DNA from: PFL25 sp046260155
GTDB lineage: Bacteria; Chloroflexota; Anaerolineae; Anaerolineales; UBA4823
Reading direction: 5' to 3'
Assembly: GCA_046260155.1 (NCBI GenBank)
Contig: JBJYXV010000060.1
Span: 1-64,000, forward strand
Length of the DNA stretch: 64,000 bases
Part shown: in pieces, positions 17,964 through 27,205 of the stretch
Position numbering within the stretch: the stretch's first letter is position 1
How the letters are laid out: every line of letters begins with the position of its first letter
Notes under the pieces: model-generated
Told to the model about the DNA's origin: nothing
The model's input: the letters and a program-made list of their open reading frames with translations, nothing else
Databases searched by the model: none
Program-made: the position numbers and the translations under genes

Positions 17964-18569
17964 TCACTCAGCGAGAGTACCATTTATGAAAATCTCAACA
18001 AACAAAGACACCAAATCATCCTGGCTTATCCCTGGGGACAACTTTTCATCGAGGATATGCAAGCTGATCGCATAGGAGAAAAACATGCCCAGAAAGGCCT
18101 GTGCCATCGCTTCAGGGTGCCCTGTTCTTATTGTCCCGACTTTCATTTGATGCTCTAGGTACTTGGCCAGCATCTGGCGCAGCTCTCGAGGATTGCGTGC
18201 GAGCACCGTGCGCACCTCGGGAATGTGCGCAGATTCACATAACAGCAAGCGCATCACCTCCCTTCTTTCAGCCAGAATGCCAAAGAAAAAACTTCCAATC
18301 ATCGCCAGGTCAGTCCGTAAATCCCCGGTGAACTGAGATTCGATCACCGGTACCAGTGCGGGTCCACCGTAGGCTTCGATGGCTGCGGAAAACAGGTTCT
18401 CTTTCGAGCCAAAATGGCGGAAAAGGGTAACTTCATTGACTCCGGCGGCTTCGGCGATCGCCCTGGTCGTGGCTTTTGCATAACCTACTCTTGAGCCTAC
18501 TTCAGCTGCAGCGGCAATAATTTTTTGGCGTGTCCCCTCGCTTGAATGAGATTTCTCTTGATCAGACAT
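17964..18569 (-). CDS. TetR-family repressor of the ABC-2 exporter
   Basis: A regulator of about 201 residues. The N-terminal TetR helix-turn-helix is clear: TRQKIIAAAAEVG, then TTRAIAEAAGVNEVTLFRHF, followed by GSKENLF. The C-terminal ligand domain is helical. ATG 18569 is preferred over the longer frame to 18638, because the longer start would lie upstream of the operator and at the promoter. It is the first gene of the operon, and a 24-bp near-palindrome lies 15 nt upstream, so autorepression and control of the exporter are likely. The ligand is unknown. Confidence 0.92.
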   Translation of the reverse strand: MSDQEKSHSSEGTRQKIIAAAAEVGSRVGYAKATTRAIAEAAGVNEVTLFRHFGSKENLFSAAIEAYGGPALVPVIESQFTGDLRTDLAMIGSFFFGILAERREVMRLLLCESAHIPEVRTVLARNPRELRQMLAKYLEHQMKVGTIRTGHPEAMAQAFLGMFFSYAISLHILDEKLSPGISQDDLVSLFVEIFINGTLAE

Positions 18570-18583
18570 GTTTGTCTCTAAAA

Positions 18584-18607
18584 ATGTATGCAAGCACTTG
18601 CTTACAT
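18584..18607 (-). promoter_or_regulatory. TetR operator (24-bp inverted repeat)
   Basis: The arms ATGTATGCAAG and CTTGCTTACAT around a central CA match in 10 of 11 positions. The site overlaps the -10 element of the tetR promoter, a position expected to block transcription. Confidence 0.8.
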
Positions 18608-18634
18608 TTTCGCGCTGAATCAATGACTTGTCAA
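18606..18634 (-). promoter_or_regulatory. Promoter of the tetR-ABC exporter operon
   Basis: On the minus strand TTGACA (18634-18629) is followed after 17 nt by GAAAAT (18611-18606). The -35 is perfect and the -10 is weak and covered by the operator. Confidence 0.65.
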
Positions 18635-18709
18635 GCAAAACTCATCCTGAAATATATTAAAAGTTAGGGCTTAAATGAACCTGTTGCTTAAGTATTTCGA
18701 GGCTCAACC

Positions 18710-19963
18710 TCAAGGGCTGATTACTGTTCCGGGGAGCAGGACAGTGTTCTTGGGAATCACCACAATACCATCCCTGACCACCCAATTCTCGTGTTCGATC
18801 TCAATCCCGCGTGGGAAAGGTTGTATCACTACCCCACTGCCCACACGCACATTTTTATCCAGAATGGCACCACTGATCTGGCAGCCATCCCCCAAACCGA
18901 GCGGCATGTTTTCAGGCCCACCTGGATTTGGATCGTAATAATCGGCGCCCATCATGATGCTGTCCTTGATACTGGTCCCTCTTGCTACCTGGCTGCGCAG
19001 TCCGATCACCGTATTTTGAACTTCTGCCCTCTGGATGCGGCAGCCATCCGCAAGTAAGACATTATCCAGGATCGAATCATCGACAATCGAGCCCGGCAGA
19101 AAACGCGGCCGGGTGTAAATCGGGCGTTCAGGATCGTGGAAATTGAAGGGCGATTTTTGCCTGGTTAAAAGTAAGTTTGTCTCGTAGAAGGAGCGAATCG
19201 TCCCGATGTCTTCCCAGAAATCGTCGAAATCATATCCAAAGACGCGGTAATCCTTGATCGCACTGGGTATCACCTCTCCCCCGAAATCATCATCCACGGT
19301 GGAGGTCAGCAGGTGTACCAACACTTCAGTTTTAAACAGGTAAATCCCCATTGACCCCAGGAAAGGTTTTTCAAGATCATCACGACTTACAAAGTGATCT
19401 TGAATATGCTCCTCGCGGGGTTTCTCTACGAAATCCGTAATGCGGCAATCTGTCCCACGTTTCAGCAATCCAAAACGAGGGGCATCTTCACGCAAAACAG
19501 GCTGAACCGCGACAGTGATATCAGCTTCCTTCTCCCAATGAAACTCAGCCAGAGCCTTGAAATCCATGCGGTAAAGATGATCCCCGGCGAGTATCAGGGT
19601 GTAATCGGCTCCCGCGCTGCGGATCTCCAGCAATTGTTTACGAACCGCATCAGCAGTTCCCTGGTACCAGGCATCACTTTGCGGCGTCTGTTCGGCTGCT
19701 AAAATCTGCACCCAACCCCGGTTGAAAGCGTCAAAAGTGTAGGTCCTGGCGATGTGGCGGTGGAGTGATACAGAATTGAATTGAGTCAGGATCGCCATGC
19801 GGTTGATGTCCGAGTTAATACAGTTGCTGATCGGGATATCGATCAAGCGATATTTTCCACCGATCGGCACAGCCGGCTTAGCTCGATCGCGCACGAGTGG
19901 GTAGAGTCGTGTCCCCCGCCCACCCCCCAGGATAACTCCCAAAACATCATTCATGGATGGCAT
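18710..19963 (-). CDS. glgC: Glucose-1-phosphate adenylyltransferase
   Basis: It makes ADP-glucose from glucose-1-phosphate and ATP, the committed step of bacterial glycogen synthesis, in the cytoplasm. The 417-residue length is typical. The N-terminal nucleotidyltransferase signature GVILGGGRGTRLYPL is followed by RDRAKPAVPIGGKYRLIDIP, where the activator-site and substrate residues lie. AGDHLYRMD is the metal/substrate loop. The C-terminal third is a left-handed beta-helix with hexapeptide-like spacing. The ATG at 19963 has AGGAG about 8 nt before it. No other glycogen gene is adjacent. Confidence 0.95.
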   Translation of the reverse strand: MPSMNDVLGVILGGGRGTRLYPLVRDRAKPAVPIGGKYRLIDIPISNCINSDINRMAILTQFNSVSLHRHIARTYTFDAFNRGWVQILAAEQTPQSDAWYQGTADAVRKQLLEIRSAGADYTLILAGDHLYRMDFKALAEFHWEKEADITVAVQPVLREDAPRFGLLKRGTDCRITDFVEKPREEHIQDHFVSRDDLEKPFLGSMGIYLFKTEVLVHLLTSTVDDDFGGEVIPSAIKDYRVFGYDFDDFWEDIGTIRSFYETNLLLTRQKSPFNFHDPERPIYTRPRFLPGSIVDDSILDNVLLADGCRIQRAEVQNTVIGLRSQVARGTSIKDSIMMGADYYDPNPGGPENMPLGLGDGCQISGAILDKNVRVGSGVVIQPFPRGIEIEHENWVVRDGIVVIPKNTVLLPGTVISP

Positions 19964-20005
19964 ATAAATTTCTCCTGAAAGTATTCACGTAATGCAAAAG
20001 AACAG

Positions 20006-20692
20006 TTAAGGGTCACGTCGTACGATCCCCTCTCGCTAGGCATACACTGCAGCCTGTGTGCGATCAGTAAGGTGCAGCCTGCTGATTAGACCCATCCCCT
20101 TTTCGGTCACGCTGGTAAGATCAAACCCTGATCCATTATCTTGTATCACAATAAAGATTCCAAGTCCAATACTATACAACTTTACTATAAAGTTGTTTGC
20201 TCCGCTATAGCAGCTAATATTGGGCAATGCCTCCTGGGTTACCCAGAACAGGGATTGTTTCATTTCGGGCTCAATCTCTGGTATATCCAGTTCGACTAAA
20301 TTCTGCTGTGCCCAATTTCGGTAAAAATCTTCCACTCCAGCAACCAGCCCACCGCTGGAATGAGTTATCGGTCTAAGTTCACGGATCAGTATATCCAGCT
20401 CAGATTGGGCCTGGCGCGATAGCTGTTCGGCCTGGTTGAGATGCTCCCATGTTTTTTCGCCATCTTGGCCAATGACAACCTTGGCAGATCCAATTTGGAT
20501 CGTGGTTGCGAAGAATTGCTGTTTGATGCTGTCATGCAGATCGCGCGCCAACCGGTTGCATTGTTCCAGAGTAGCTAAATCCTACTTAGTCTTGAGCAGG
20601 AGTTGAAATTGTTCTGCCAGGCAGTTGAGCCACCGAGCCAGTTGGCCCAACTGGTCAGTTGAACGATCCTGGATAAACGCATAGGAATCACC
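20006..20692 (-). pseudogene. Decayed histidine kinase fused to the tail of a LuxR-type response regulator
   Basis: Reading the minus strand from 20692 gives a HAMP-like stretch (QDRSTDQLGQLARWLN), a TAG stop at 20584-20582, then the dimerisation helix with its H-box (NRLARDLHDSIKQQFF) and a HATPase fragment (QDNGSGFD, GMGL). Directly after GMGLIS comes RLHLTDRTQAAVYA, a second TAG and REGIVRRD. That is the end of a NarL/LuxR-type regulator, with the TAG where Trp is usual. The kinase therefore lost its end and the regulator lost nearly everything but its end in one deletion, and both parts carry nonsense codons. The intact ORF inside spans 20036-20551 and is probably not functional. Confidence 0.8.
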
Positions 20693-21034
20693 TTAGCTCC
20701 GCGCGTCCCCCACGATTAAATTTCCTATCAAGCGGCGTTTTAAACCACGTGGCTTGAATTTCCAGATACTGCTCCAATAAAACCAGCTGCAAGCACATAA
20801 AACAATATACTTTGTACCACGGAGAGAAATACCTAAAGCAGGATCATGCGTCTGGGGACCTGAATCGATCAGGACCGGGGAGGGGAATCTCGCCCTTGGA
20901 AAAATGAACTCCTATTTCACTCTGAATTTCCCCAAATCAGGATGTGTTTAAAAATTCTCAAAATTTCCAATTACCAGAAGGAAAATCATGTGTAAAATGG
21001 TTCTTGATATCTCAGAAAAGGAGAGCCACCGAAA
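20693..21034. other. Non-coding stretch beside the kinase remnant
   Basis: No ORF with a credible start was found. The part next to 20692 probably held the upstream end of the same decayed kinase, but no recognisable frame remains. Confidence 0.45.
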
Positions 21035-21694
21035 TTGAATGGATATAACCCCACAATAGTTGAAGAAGGTCTTGGTGCCTTGGCGATTGCTGCCAGCATT
21101 GTTTCTAGCCCCATAATCCGTCCCTGGTATAGCAAATGGGGGGCGACAAAAAGTGAAGTATCCATTTCCCTACCGGGTGACGATCTGGTACCCAATCCCG
21201 TGCTTGAATCCACCCGCGCCATCACCATCCAAACATCGACAGCCAACGTTTGGCCCTGGCTGGTCCAATTGGGACAAGGTCGAGGAGGCTTGTACAGCTA
21301 CCAGCGTCTGGAAAACTTGATCGGGTGTGATATTCACAATGCCGATCACATCCTGCCGGAATTCCAGGATTTGAACATTGGGGATAAAGTAAGACTTGGC
21401 CCTGAAGGCTACCCGGCTTTTGATGTAGTTGACATCAAGCCTGAACGATCGCTGGTTTTAATCGGCATCACACCAGGCGTGTCGATGCCAACGACCTGGG
21501 TTTGGAGTTTTCTACTAAATCCGATTGACGAATCAAGTACGCGGATGATCCTGCGCTCTCGACTTAACTGCGAGTCCAGCCTGGGTAATACAATTATTTG
21601 GCGCGTGTTTACCGATCCGATTTCCTTTAATATGGAGCGCAAGATGCTCCAGGGCATTAAGGCGCGCGCGGAATCCCTGGTCGAAAACCAATAA
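21035..21694 (+). CDS. SRPBCC-like (START/polyketide-cyclase fold) protein
   Basis: A protein of 219 residues. After a short N-terminal hydrophobic stretch (about 12-30), the core has TSTANVWPWLVQLGQGRGGLYSY split by a helix, then QRLENLIGC and a VGD-like turn (NIGDKVRLGPEG). This pattern is common in soil Actinobacteria and Chloroflexota proteins annotated as SRPBCC family. Such folds bind hydrophobic ligands, and the function here is unknown. The start is TTG at 21035 after AAAAGGAGA. It is a single gene, convergent with the SpoIIE phosphatase gene. Confidence 0.7.
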   Translation: MNGYNPTIVEEGLGALAIAASIVSSPIIRPWYSKWGATKSEVSISLPGDDLVPNPVLESTRAITIQTSTANVWPWLVQLGQGRGGLYSYQRLENLIGCDIHNADHILPEFQDLNIGDKVRLGPEGYPAFDVVDIKPERSLVLIGITPGVSMPTTWVWSFLLNPIDESSTRMILRSRLNCESSLGNTIIWRVFTDPISFNMERKMLQGIKARAESLVENQ

Positions 21695-21821
21695 AATAAA
21701 TCAAATTGAAGGGAGAGATAAATTTTTCTCTAAGAAGGTTCTATCTAGAATTAAACCAAGTATCATTTCAAACGTTCTTCCCATTGAATCGAACCCGCGG
21801 ACAGGAGGAGTTTCGCAGGAT

Positions 21822-24341
21822 TTACGAATTCTCCAATCTCTTGATCACGATCAGAGTCATGTCATCAAACTGTGGCGACGAGCCCCTGAACTCGTCGATG
21901 TCGTCAAACACTTCAGATTCGATTGCTTTCACTGGTTTGCTCAGATTGGACCTGGTCACATCTAGCAGGCGTTGATCTTTGTAAAACTCCTCGCGCTCGT
22001 TCTGCGCTTCAGTGATTCCATCGGTGTAAGCAAGCAGCACATCCCCAGCAACAAGCTGTATGACACCCTGTTCCCAGGATACATTCTCCAGTATCCCCAA
22101 GGGCAATCCAGTTCTGGAGAGTGCCAGGTGATCGCCATCTTGTTTTGCTGGCAATACGAACGGTGGATTGTGTCCCGCGTTGCAATATGTCATCACCCCG
22201 CTGGTTGGGTCCAAGATAGCATAGAACACGGTGATAAACAATCCCCCGTGTGTCTCGGTAAGGATGCGCTGGTTGACTTTTGCTAGCACAATCTCTGGCG
22301 CTTCAGGATATTCATCGGTATAGGTACGGATGAGAGTACGACAGGTGGTCATATACAGCGCGGCTGCCACGCCTTTATCCGCGACATCGGCAACAACAAT
22401 TCCCAGACGATTTCCCGGTAGCTGGATGAAATCATAGAAATCACCCGATGTATCACGTGCAGGTTTCAAAACGGCTGAAATTTCCCACCCGCTAATGTCC
22501 GGGATTTTTTCCGGTAAGAAGCTGCCCTGAATTCTGCCTGCCTGCACCAGTTCTTGCGTTACCTTATCGTGCGCAAGGGTTACAGCGATCGTCCTGGCCT
22601 GTAGATCGCGTAAGCGCTCTTCAAGGAAATTAACAAAGAAATCCGACCCCATCTCGGTGAAGATAGCCAACGACTCTCGATATAATGCCCTGGCACGTTC
22701 AAAATCCATGGCCTCATCGCGCGCGAGATGGGTCTCAGCCCATTCAACCAATGAATTGGCCCAGAACCAGCGCAATCCAGACTGGGTTAAGAACTTGGAC
22801 ACAGCTTCGGCTGCCTCGAATGCTAACGGCCAATTTTTCTCTGCCCTAGCCAGGTCACGACTGGCTCCCTGCAGTGCAAATTCTTGCCAAAAACTTGGCG
22901 GAGAATCTGCAGCCTGAAGCGCGCGTGAATAAAACTCTCGTGCCTCGGAAAGTTTCCCCTGGCGGATGTTGATGACACTCATCAAGGACAGGACGCGGAT
23001 AGGACTGCCCATACCCCGCTGGCTGATCTCAAGAGCCTCTTTTGCGGCTAGCTCGGCTTCTGACCAATCTTCTACTTTACCTACTCGATCCAGAATCAGG
23101 TATACTTCCACCCGATTGATTGAAAAGTTAAACAGCATTTGTAAATCGCCGTTCTGGCGTGCTTCTTTGCTCACCCTGCGGGAAATCTCAAGTGCTTCTT
23201 GAAGTTCACCGCGCAAGAGCTTCGATCCAAACTCAATAGCGGCGAACTCAAACCGTGCCTGGCTTGGATCAGGGAGAGTGCTGCTGATGCTATTAATCCG
23301 ATCGACAATCTCTTCAGCTGCTGATAACTCCCCTAATCCCAGCGATAGATCTGCAGCCATGCTTAATGAAAATATCTCCTCCTGTGCTACTCCTCTGTGC
23401 TGAGCAAATTCCGCAGCGCGCAAATAGTACTGGCGAGCTGCCTTTTGATCACCAAAACACTCTGCAGTCATCACAGCCAAATTATGGTTTGCCCGGGTTG
23501 CGATTTCCAGCAAATTATTGGATTCAGCAATTTCGACAGCTTGTGCCAGAGAGCTCAGTGCCTCCTCACAGGAAACATTGGGCAGAACACCCAGTGTGGT
23601 CAGGGTATCCGCTTTTATGTCCACTGCACCAATAGCCTCTGCGATTTTCAAAGCCTGCCGACAAAGCGGTTCAGCATTTTTAGAAAATCCATTGAAATGG
23701 TATGCGCGGGCCGCCTCGTGAATCAGCATCGCTTTTTCAGCATTTTCCTCCATACCCTTCACGGCTTCTAACCCTTCCAGGCTTAAATTCAAGCCTTCAG
23801 GTTGATCTCCCCCATACCAGGCAGCCCGGGCGGAACGAGTGAATAATCGAGCAACGTTTGCGAGGTTCCTATTTTCTTGGTAAATCTCGATTCCCTCGTG
23901 CCAGGTATTGATCGCTTCAGCATAACGGCTCTGGCGGTATAAAGCTTCTCCAAGCAGATAAAGTAGATCGGCTCGCTCTAAATTTCGGACCGCCGAACCC
24001 AATGCACAGCGGAAATGGCTTTCCGCTTCCTGATTCGCATAGGAAGCCAACGCATTTTTACCAGCCAAGGCGCAGTATTTCAGAGCTTTTTGCGTATTCC
24101 CAGCCTCTCCAAAGTGATAAGAAAGCATAGCAGCATATTCACAAATCCGATCGGGATACAATTTTTCGATCGCCTCGCCAACAGCCAGATGGAGCTCTTT
24201 CTGGTCAACAGATAAGATTGACGCATATGCGGCTTCCCTGACCAGGGCATGCCGGAAGAGATATTCCAAATCCGGTTCTAACTGCGCGATGCTGACCAGG
24301 CCAGCTGATTCGAGCATGTTCAGCTGTTTAAGTAATGTCAT
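21822..24341 (-). CDS. TPR-domain SpoIIE/PP2C-type serine phosphatase (C-terminal half of a split signalling protein)
   Basis: A protein of 839 residues. The first 60 residues complete the winged-helix part of an AAA signalling ATPase (FRHALVREAAYASIL). Residues about 80-560 are TPR-like helical repeats. The last 230 residues form a PPM/SpoIIE phosphatase with metal ligands in RDTSGDFYDF, VVADVADKG, AYTDGITEA and FDDMTLIV. It probably dephosphorylates a serine on an anti-sigma antagonist or similar partner. Its ATG overlaps the upstream stop (ATGA), with AGGAG about 10 nt before it, so translation is coupled. In relatives, cyclase, AAA and TPR parts are normally one chain. Confidence 0.88.
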   Translation of the reverse strand: MTLLKQLNMLESAGLVSIAQLEPDLEYLFRHALVREAAYASILSVDQKELHLAVGEAIEKLYPDRICEYAAMLSYHFGEAGNTQKALKYCALAGKNALASYANQEAESHFRCALGSAVRNLERADLLYLLGEALYRQSRYAEAINTWHEGIEIYQENRNLANVARLFTRSARAAWYGGDQPEGLNLSLEGLEAVKGMEENAEKAMLIHEAARAYHFNGFSKNAEPLCRQALKIAEAIGAVDIKADTLTTLGVLPNVSCEEALSSLAQAVEIAESNNLLEIATRANHNLAVMTAECFGDQKAARQYYLRAAEFAQHRGVAQEEIFSLSMAADLSLGLGELSAAEEIVDRINSISSTLPDPSQARFEFAAIEFGSKLLRGELQEALEISRRVSKEARQNGDLQMLFNFSINRVEVYLILDRVGKVEDWSEAELAAKEALEISQRGMGSPIRVLSLMSVINIRQGKLSEAREFYSRALQAADSPPSFWQEFALQGASRDLARAEKNWPLAFEAAEAVSKFLTQSGLRWFWANSLVEWAETHLARDEAMDFERARALYRESLAIFTEMGSDFFVNFLEERLRDLQARTIAVTLAHDKVTQELVQAGRIQGSFLPEKIPDISGWEISAVLKPARDTSGDFYDFIQLPGNRLGIVVADVADKGVAAALYMTTCRTLIRTYTDEYPEAPEIVLAKVNQRILTETHGGLFITVFYAILDPTSGVMTYCNAGHNPPFVLPAKQDGDHLALSRTGLPLGILENVSWEQGVIQLVAGDVLLAYTDGITEAQNEREEFYKDQRLLDVTRSNLSKPVKAIESEVFDDIDEFRGSSPQFDDMTLIVIKRLENS

Positions 24342-26239
24342 TGAACATTTTCTCCTAATACCTGTTCCAAAACTTTAACTGGAAATTGGCGCCCAATGAC
24401 TGAGGCTACGCGCAGTGTATGTTTTACATCTTCTGGCAGCCTGTCAATCCGGGCTAACAACAACCCCTGTAAATTGTCAGGGATTTCAACTTGATCAATA
24501 TTCCCACCAGCCACCCAATTTCCATTAACCCGCCTGATCGCGCCCCGATCAATGAGCATACGGATCACTTCCTCAACGAAGAAGGGATTTCCCTCAGATT
24601 TCTCCAGGATCAGATCGCGCGTCTCTTCAGGCAAAGCCTCAACTTCCAATAAATTTTCGACCATCTGACGGCTGTCAATCTCAGAGAGTGCTTTCAAAGA
24701 TATCTCGGTAATACTTTCACCCAGGATCTCGCGGGCCGCAGAAACCAATTTCCACCCTGGTGTATCAAGTTCCACCCGAGAAATTAAGCACATTAAAATA
24801 GGCTCCGCGGAAACTACAGGAAGTATTTTAATCAACAGGTCGACTGAAGAAGGATCAGCCCAATGAAGATCTTCAAAGACAACAATGACTGGCTGGCGAG
24901 AGCTGATCTTCAGAAGCAAGCTGCGGAACGCAGATAAGTACCTGTTCTGCAAGGTTTGAGGATCGAGCGAATCCACCTTGGATAAGGCCTCATCATCCAG
25001 CTTCAACGAAAGGAGGTGAGCCAGATATGGATAGATTTCCTGACTCCCCAAGGAGATCTCTTGCTCGCCATAATAGTCCCGCAGGATAGCATATAACGCC
25101 TGATGAATTTCGGGTTCCGCGGCAGAGCGCTTGACACCCAGTAGTGCATAAAGCACATCAATGACAAGATGGTAAGCCAGCCCGCCTCCATAGGAAAGGC
25201 AGCGCCCCTCCACCCAGATAGAGAGAGGCATAGTATCTTCAGCCTTCACGGCAATTTTCCATTCCCTATAAAGGCGCGATTTTCCCATGCCGGGTTCACC
25301 AGAGATCAACACAGCCCGCCCCAAGCCAGCCCGGACGGCACTGCAAAGTTTCATCAGTACTGACAATTCCGCTTCCCGGCCAACCATTGGACTCTCAAAG
25401 CCAGACAAGCCTCGCATTCTCTCTGGTTTGGCTCTGGTTCCCAACAGTTGATAGACACGCACCGGTTTCAGCCGATCTGCAACCTCGATCAATCCAAGGT
25501 CCGTGTACTCGAAAACAGGTGAGATAAATGACAACGTGCTTTCTGATACAAGGACTGCCATAGGTTGAGCAGCAAATTTTATCCTGGCTGCAAGGTTGAC
25601 CACGCCTCCGATCGGGGTGAAGTCATATCGCAAGTCACTGCTGACCGGTCCAATCACCACTGGCCCGGTATTGAGACAGACTCGCACACTAAAATCAATC
25701 CCCTGTCCTCGCTTGACCTTGTTATGATAATCTTTAGCGATATCGATCAATTCCAGGGCTGCTTTGGCTGCCCTGATGGGATCATCTTCGTGCATGACAG
25801 GTGCTCCGAAGAAAGCAACCAGGGCATCACCGAGCAAACGGGCAATTGTGCCCTCATAGAAATAGATAATTTGCGCAAACCGGTCATATGCAGCAGTCAT
25901 AACCCCCGCCCAAGCTTCTTCCCCAATTTCTTCAGTAATAGCGGTCGACCCGACTACATCCAGGTGCAGCACCGTCACCAGCCGCCGTTCGCCGGAAAGC
26001 GCAGACGCGGCACGCACCTTTTCTACTAATGGAGCTGGAGTAGCAGCAGTCAAGCGGTGGTGATATTCATCATCTTCTGCCGTTTGGGTGCGAACTGGTT
26101 GCCCGCAATACATGCAGAAGCGTGCCTCCGCCTGCAAATCAGCCTGGCAATTTGTACAGCGCCGCTTCATAATCCTTCCACAGTTCAGGCAAAACCGGGC
26201 TCCTTCTGGGTTATCAGTTTGGCAATCGGGACATCTCAT
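24338..26239 (-). CDS. Zinc-ribbon class III adenylate/guanylate cyclase with AAA ATPase domain
   Basis: A signalling protein of 633 residues. It starts with a double zinc ribbon (C3/C6/C17/C20 and C28/C31/C42/C45). The class III cyclase catalytic domain covers about 85-260, with metal Asp94 in LDVVGST and Asp138 in LGDALVAFFG. A STAND/AAA_16 ATPase follows (Walker A GEPGMGKSR, Walker B VIVVFEDLHWADP). The protein ends at VLEQVLGENVQ, exactly where relatives run on into a winged helix and TPRs, and that continuation is encoded by the next gene with a 4-nt overlap. The pair could convert a stimulus into cyclic nucleotide and phosphatase output. Purine specificity is not resolved. Confidence 0.88.
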   Translation of the reverse strand: MRCPDCQTDNPEGARFCLNCGRIMKRRCTNCQADLQAEARFCMYCGQPVRTQTAEDDEYHHRLTAATPAPLVEKVRAASALSGERRLVTVLHLDVVGSTAITEEIGEEAWAGVMTAAYDRFAQIIYFYEGTIARLLGDALVAFFGAPVMHEDDPIRAAKAALELIDIAKDYHNKVKRGQGIDFSVRVCLNTGPVVIGPVSSDLRYDFTPIGGVVNLAARIKFAAQPMAVLVSESTLSFISPVFEYTDLGLIEVADRLKPVRVYQLLGTRAKPERMRGLSGFESPMVGREAELSVLMKLCSAVRAGLGRAVLISGEPGMGKSRLYREWKIAVKAEDTMPLSIWVEGRCLSYGGGLAYHLVIDVLYALLGVKRSAAEPEIHQALYAILRDYYGEQEISLGSQEIYPYLAHLLSLKLDDEALSKVDSLDPQTLQNRYLSAFRSLLLKISSRQPVIVVFEDLHWADPSSVDLLIKILPVVSAEPILMCLISRVELDTPGWKLVSAAREILGESITEISLKALSEIDSRQMVENLLEVEALPEETRDLILEKSEGNPFFVEEVIRMLIDRGAIRRVNGNWVAGGNIDQVEIPDNLQGLLLARIDRLPEDVKHTLRVASVIGRQFPVKVLEQVLGENVQ

Positions 26240-26534
26240 GGCTTTATCAAGTCGGTTTCCAAGCCAGGAATTTCAATAGCAGAGCTTCATCGTTGAATTT
26301 GAAGTTTACGTATATTCTAATGCTTGTCAAGGAAGATACGTGAATCTAACTAGCATTTTAGAATAAACCTGGATTCTACTGCACCTGGGAGGTGAGCACA
26401 GGTAAAGCGATAAGACTTGCATGCAAACCCTCCAATTGTCTCCGCAGAATAGAATAGTCACTTCTCCACCTTCGAAGTGCTGATAAAAATCTACATACCG
26501 AGTATGCATAATAAACAAGCTGATGAGACTGGCT
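26240..26534. other. Non-coding stretch upstream of the cyclase gene
   Basis: No ORF with a ribosome site was found. It must contain the cyclase promoter, but no convincing -35/-10 pair was recognised. Confidence 0.4.
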
Positions 26535-26972
26535 TCATCCGTGTGAGGTGATGTTGAAATAAGTACTCACCGCGAAAAGGATGCCATAAACGAACCACAG
26601 GGGCCGGCTGAGGCGGCCTATCGGAAACCAGTAGAACATGATGGTTCCCAAGTACAACAGCACGTAAGGGATAAAAATTGACCAGACAATCGGATTGCGC
26701 CATGGAATTCGGAAAACATACTCAACCAAAATCCCAAGAATTGCCCAGGCCAGGAAAAGAAAACCCCCAATCCAGAAGGACCAATCTTTCCCGGCGCGCA
26801 GTATAAGCACACTCACTATGACCGCAGGGATGCTCAGCAGGTAAAAGATCCATCCGTACTTCAGAATCAGCTCTAAATTTACCCTGCGAACTGCGAAGAG
26901 CAAAATCAGACAAACCTGCACCAGGAATGCCCAGAAGATAAACAGAGAATCAAATCTATCCTTTGTGGGCAT
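26535..26972 (-). CDS. Hypothetical integral membrane protein
   Basis: A protein of 145 residues with about four hydrophobic helices (LFIFWAFLVQVCLILLF, YLLSIPAVIVSVLIL, GGFLFLAWAILGILVEY, IFIPYVLLYLGTIMFYW). ATG 26972 is chosen over the longer frame to 27056 because AGGAGG lies 7 nt before it. No family was recognised. It is a single gene on the minus strand. Confidence 0.65.
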   Translation of the reverse strand: MPTKDRFDSLFIFWAFLVQVCLILLFAVRRVNLELILKYGWIFYLLSIPAVIVSVLILRAGKDWSFWIGGFLFLAWAILGILVEYVFRIPWRNPIVWSIFIPYVLLYLGTIMFYWFPIGRLSRPLWFVYGILFAVSTYFNITSHG

Positions 26973-27205
26973 CCTGGGACCTCCTGGTTGATGATAAATC
27001 AATTTCAATATAGGCGTTCGTGCGCGTTGAGTATATCTAATTCTAACGCACTTCATTAATTGATTGCATTTACTTTTTTTTTAAAATTTAATCTAAATGC
27101 CAAGCGCTAGAAAATATTACTTAGACTCTTAATGATTCCCCCATGCTAGATTTTGAACACAAGAAGATAGTCTTTAATCAGGTCCCGAATTCAATTTCCA
27201 ACAAC

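Noticed and set aside
24325..24345. Programmed -1 frameshift joining the cyclase and phosphatase ORFs
   Set aside because: No XXXYYYZ slippery heptamer is present before the overlap, while a Shine-Dalgarno and ATG fit a restart.
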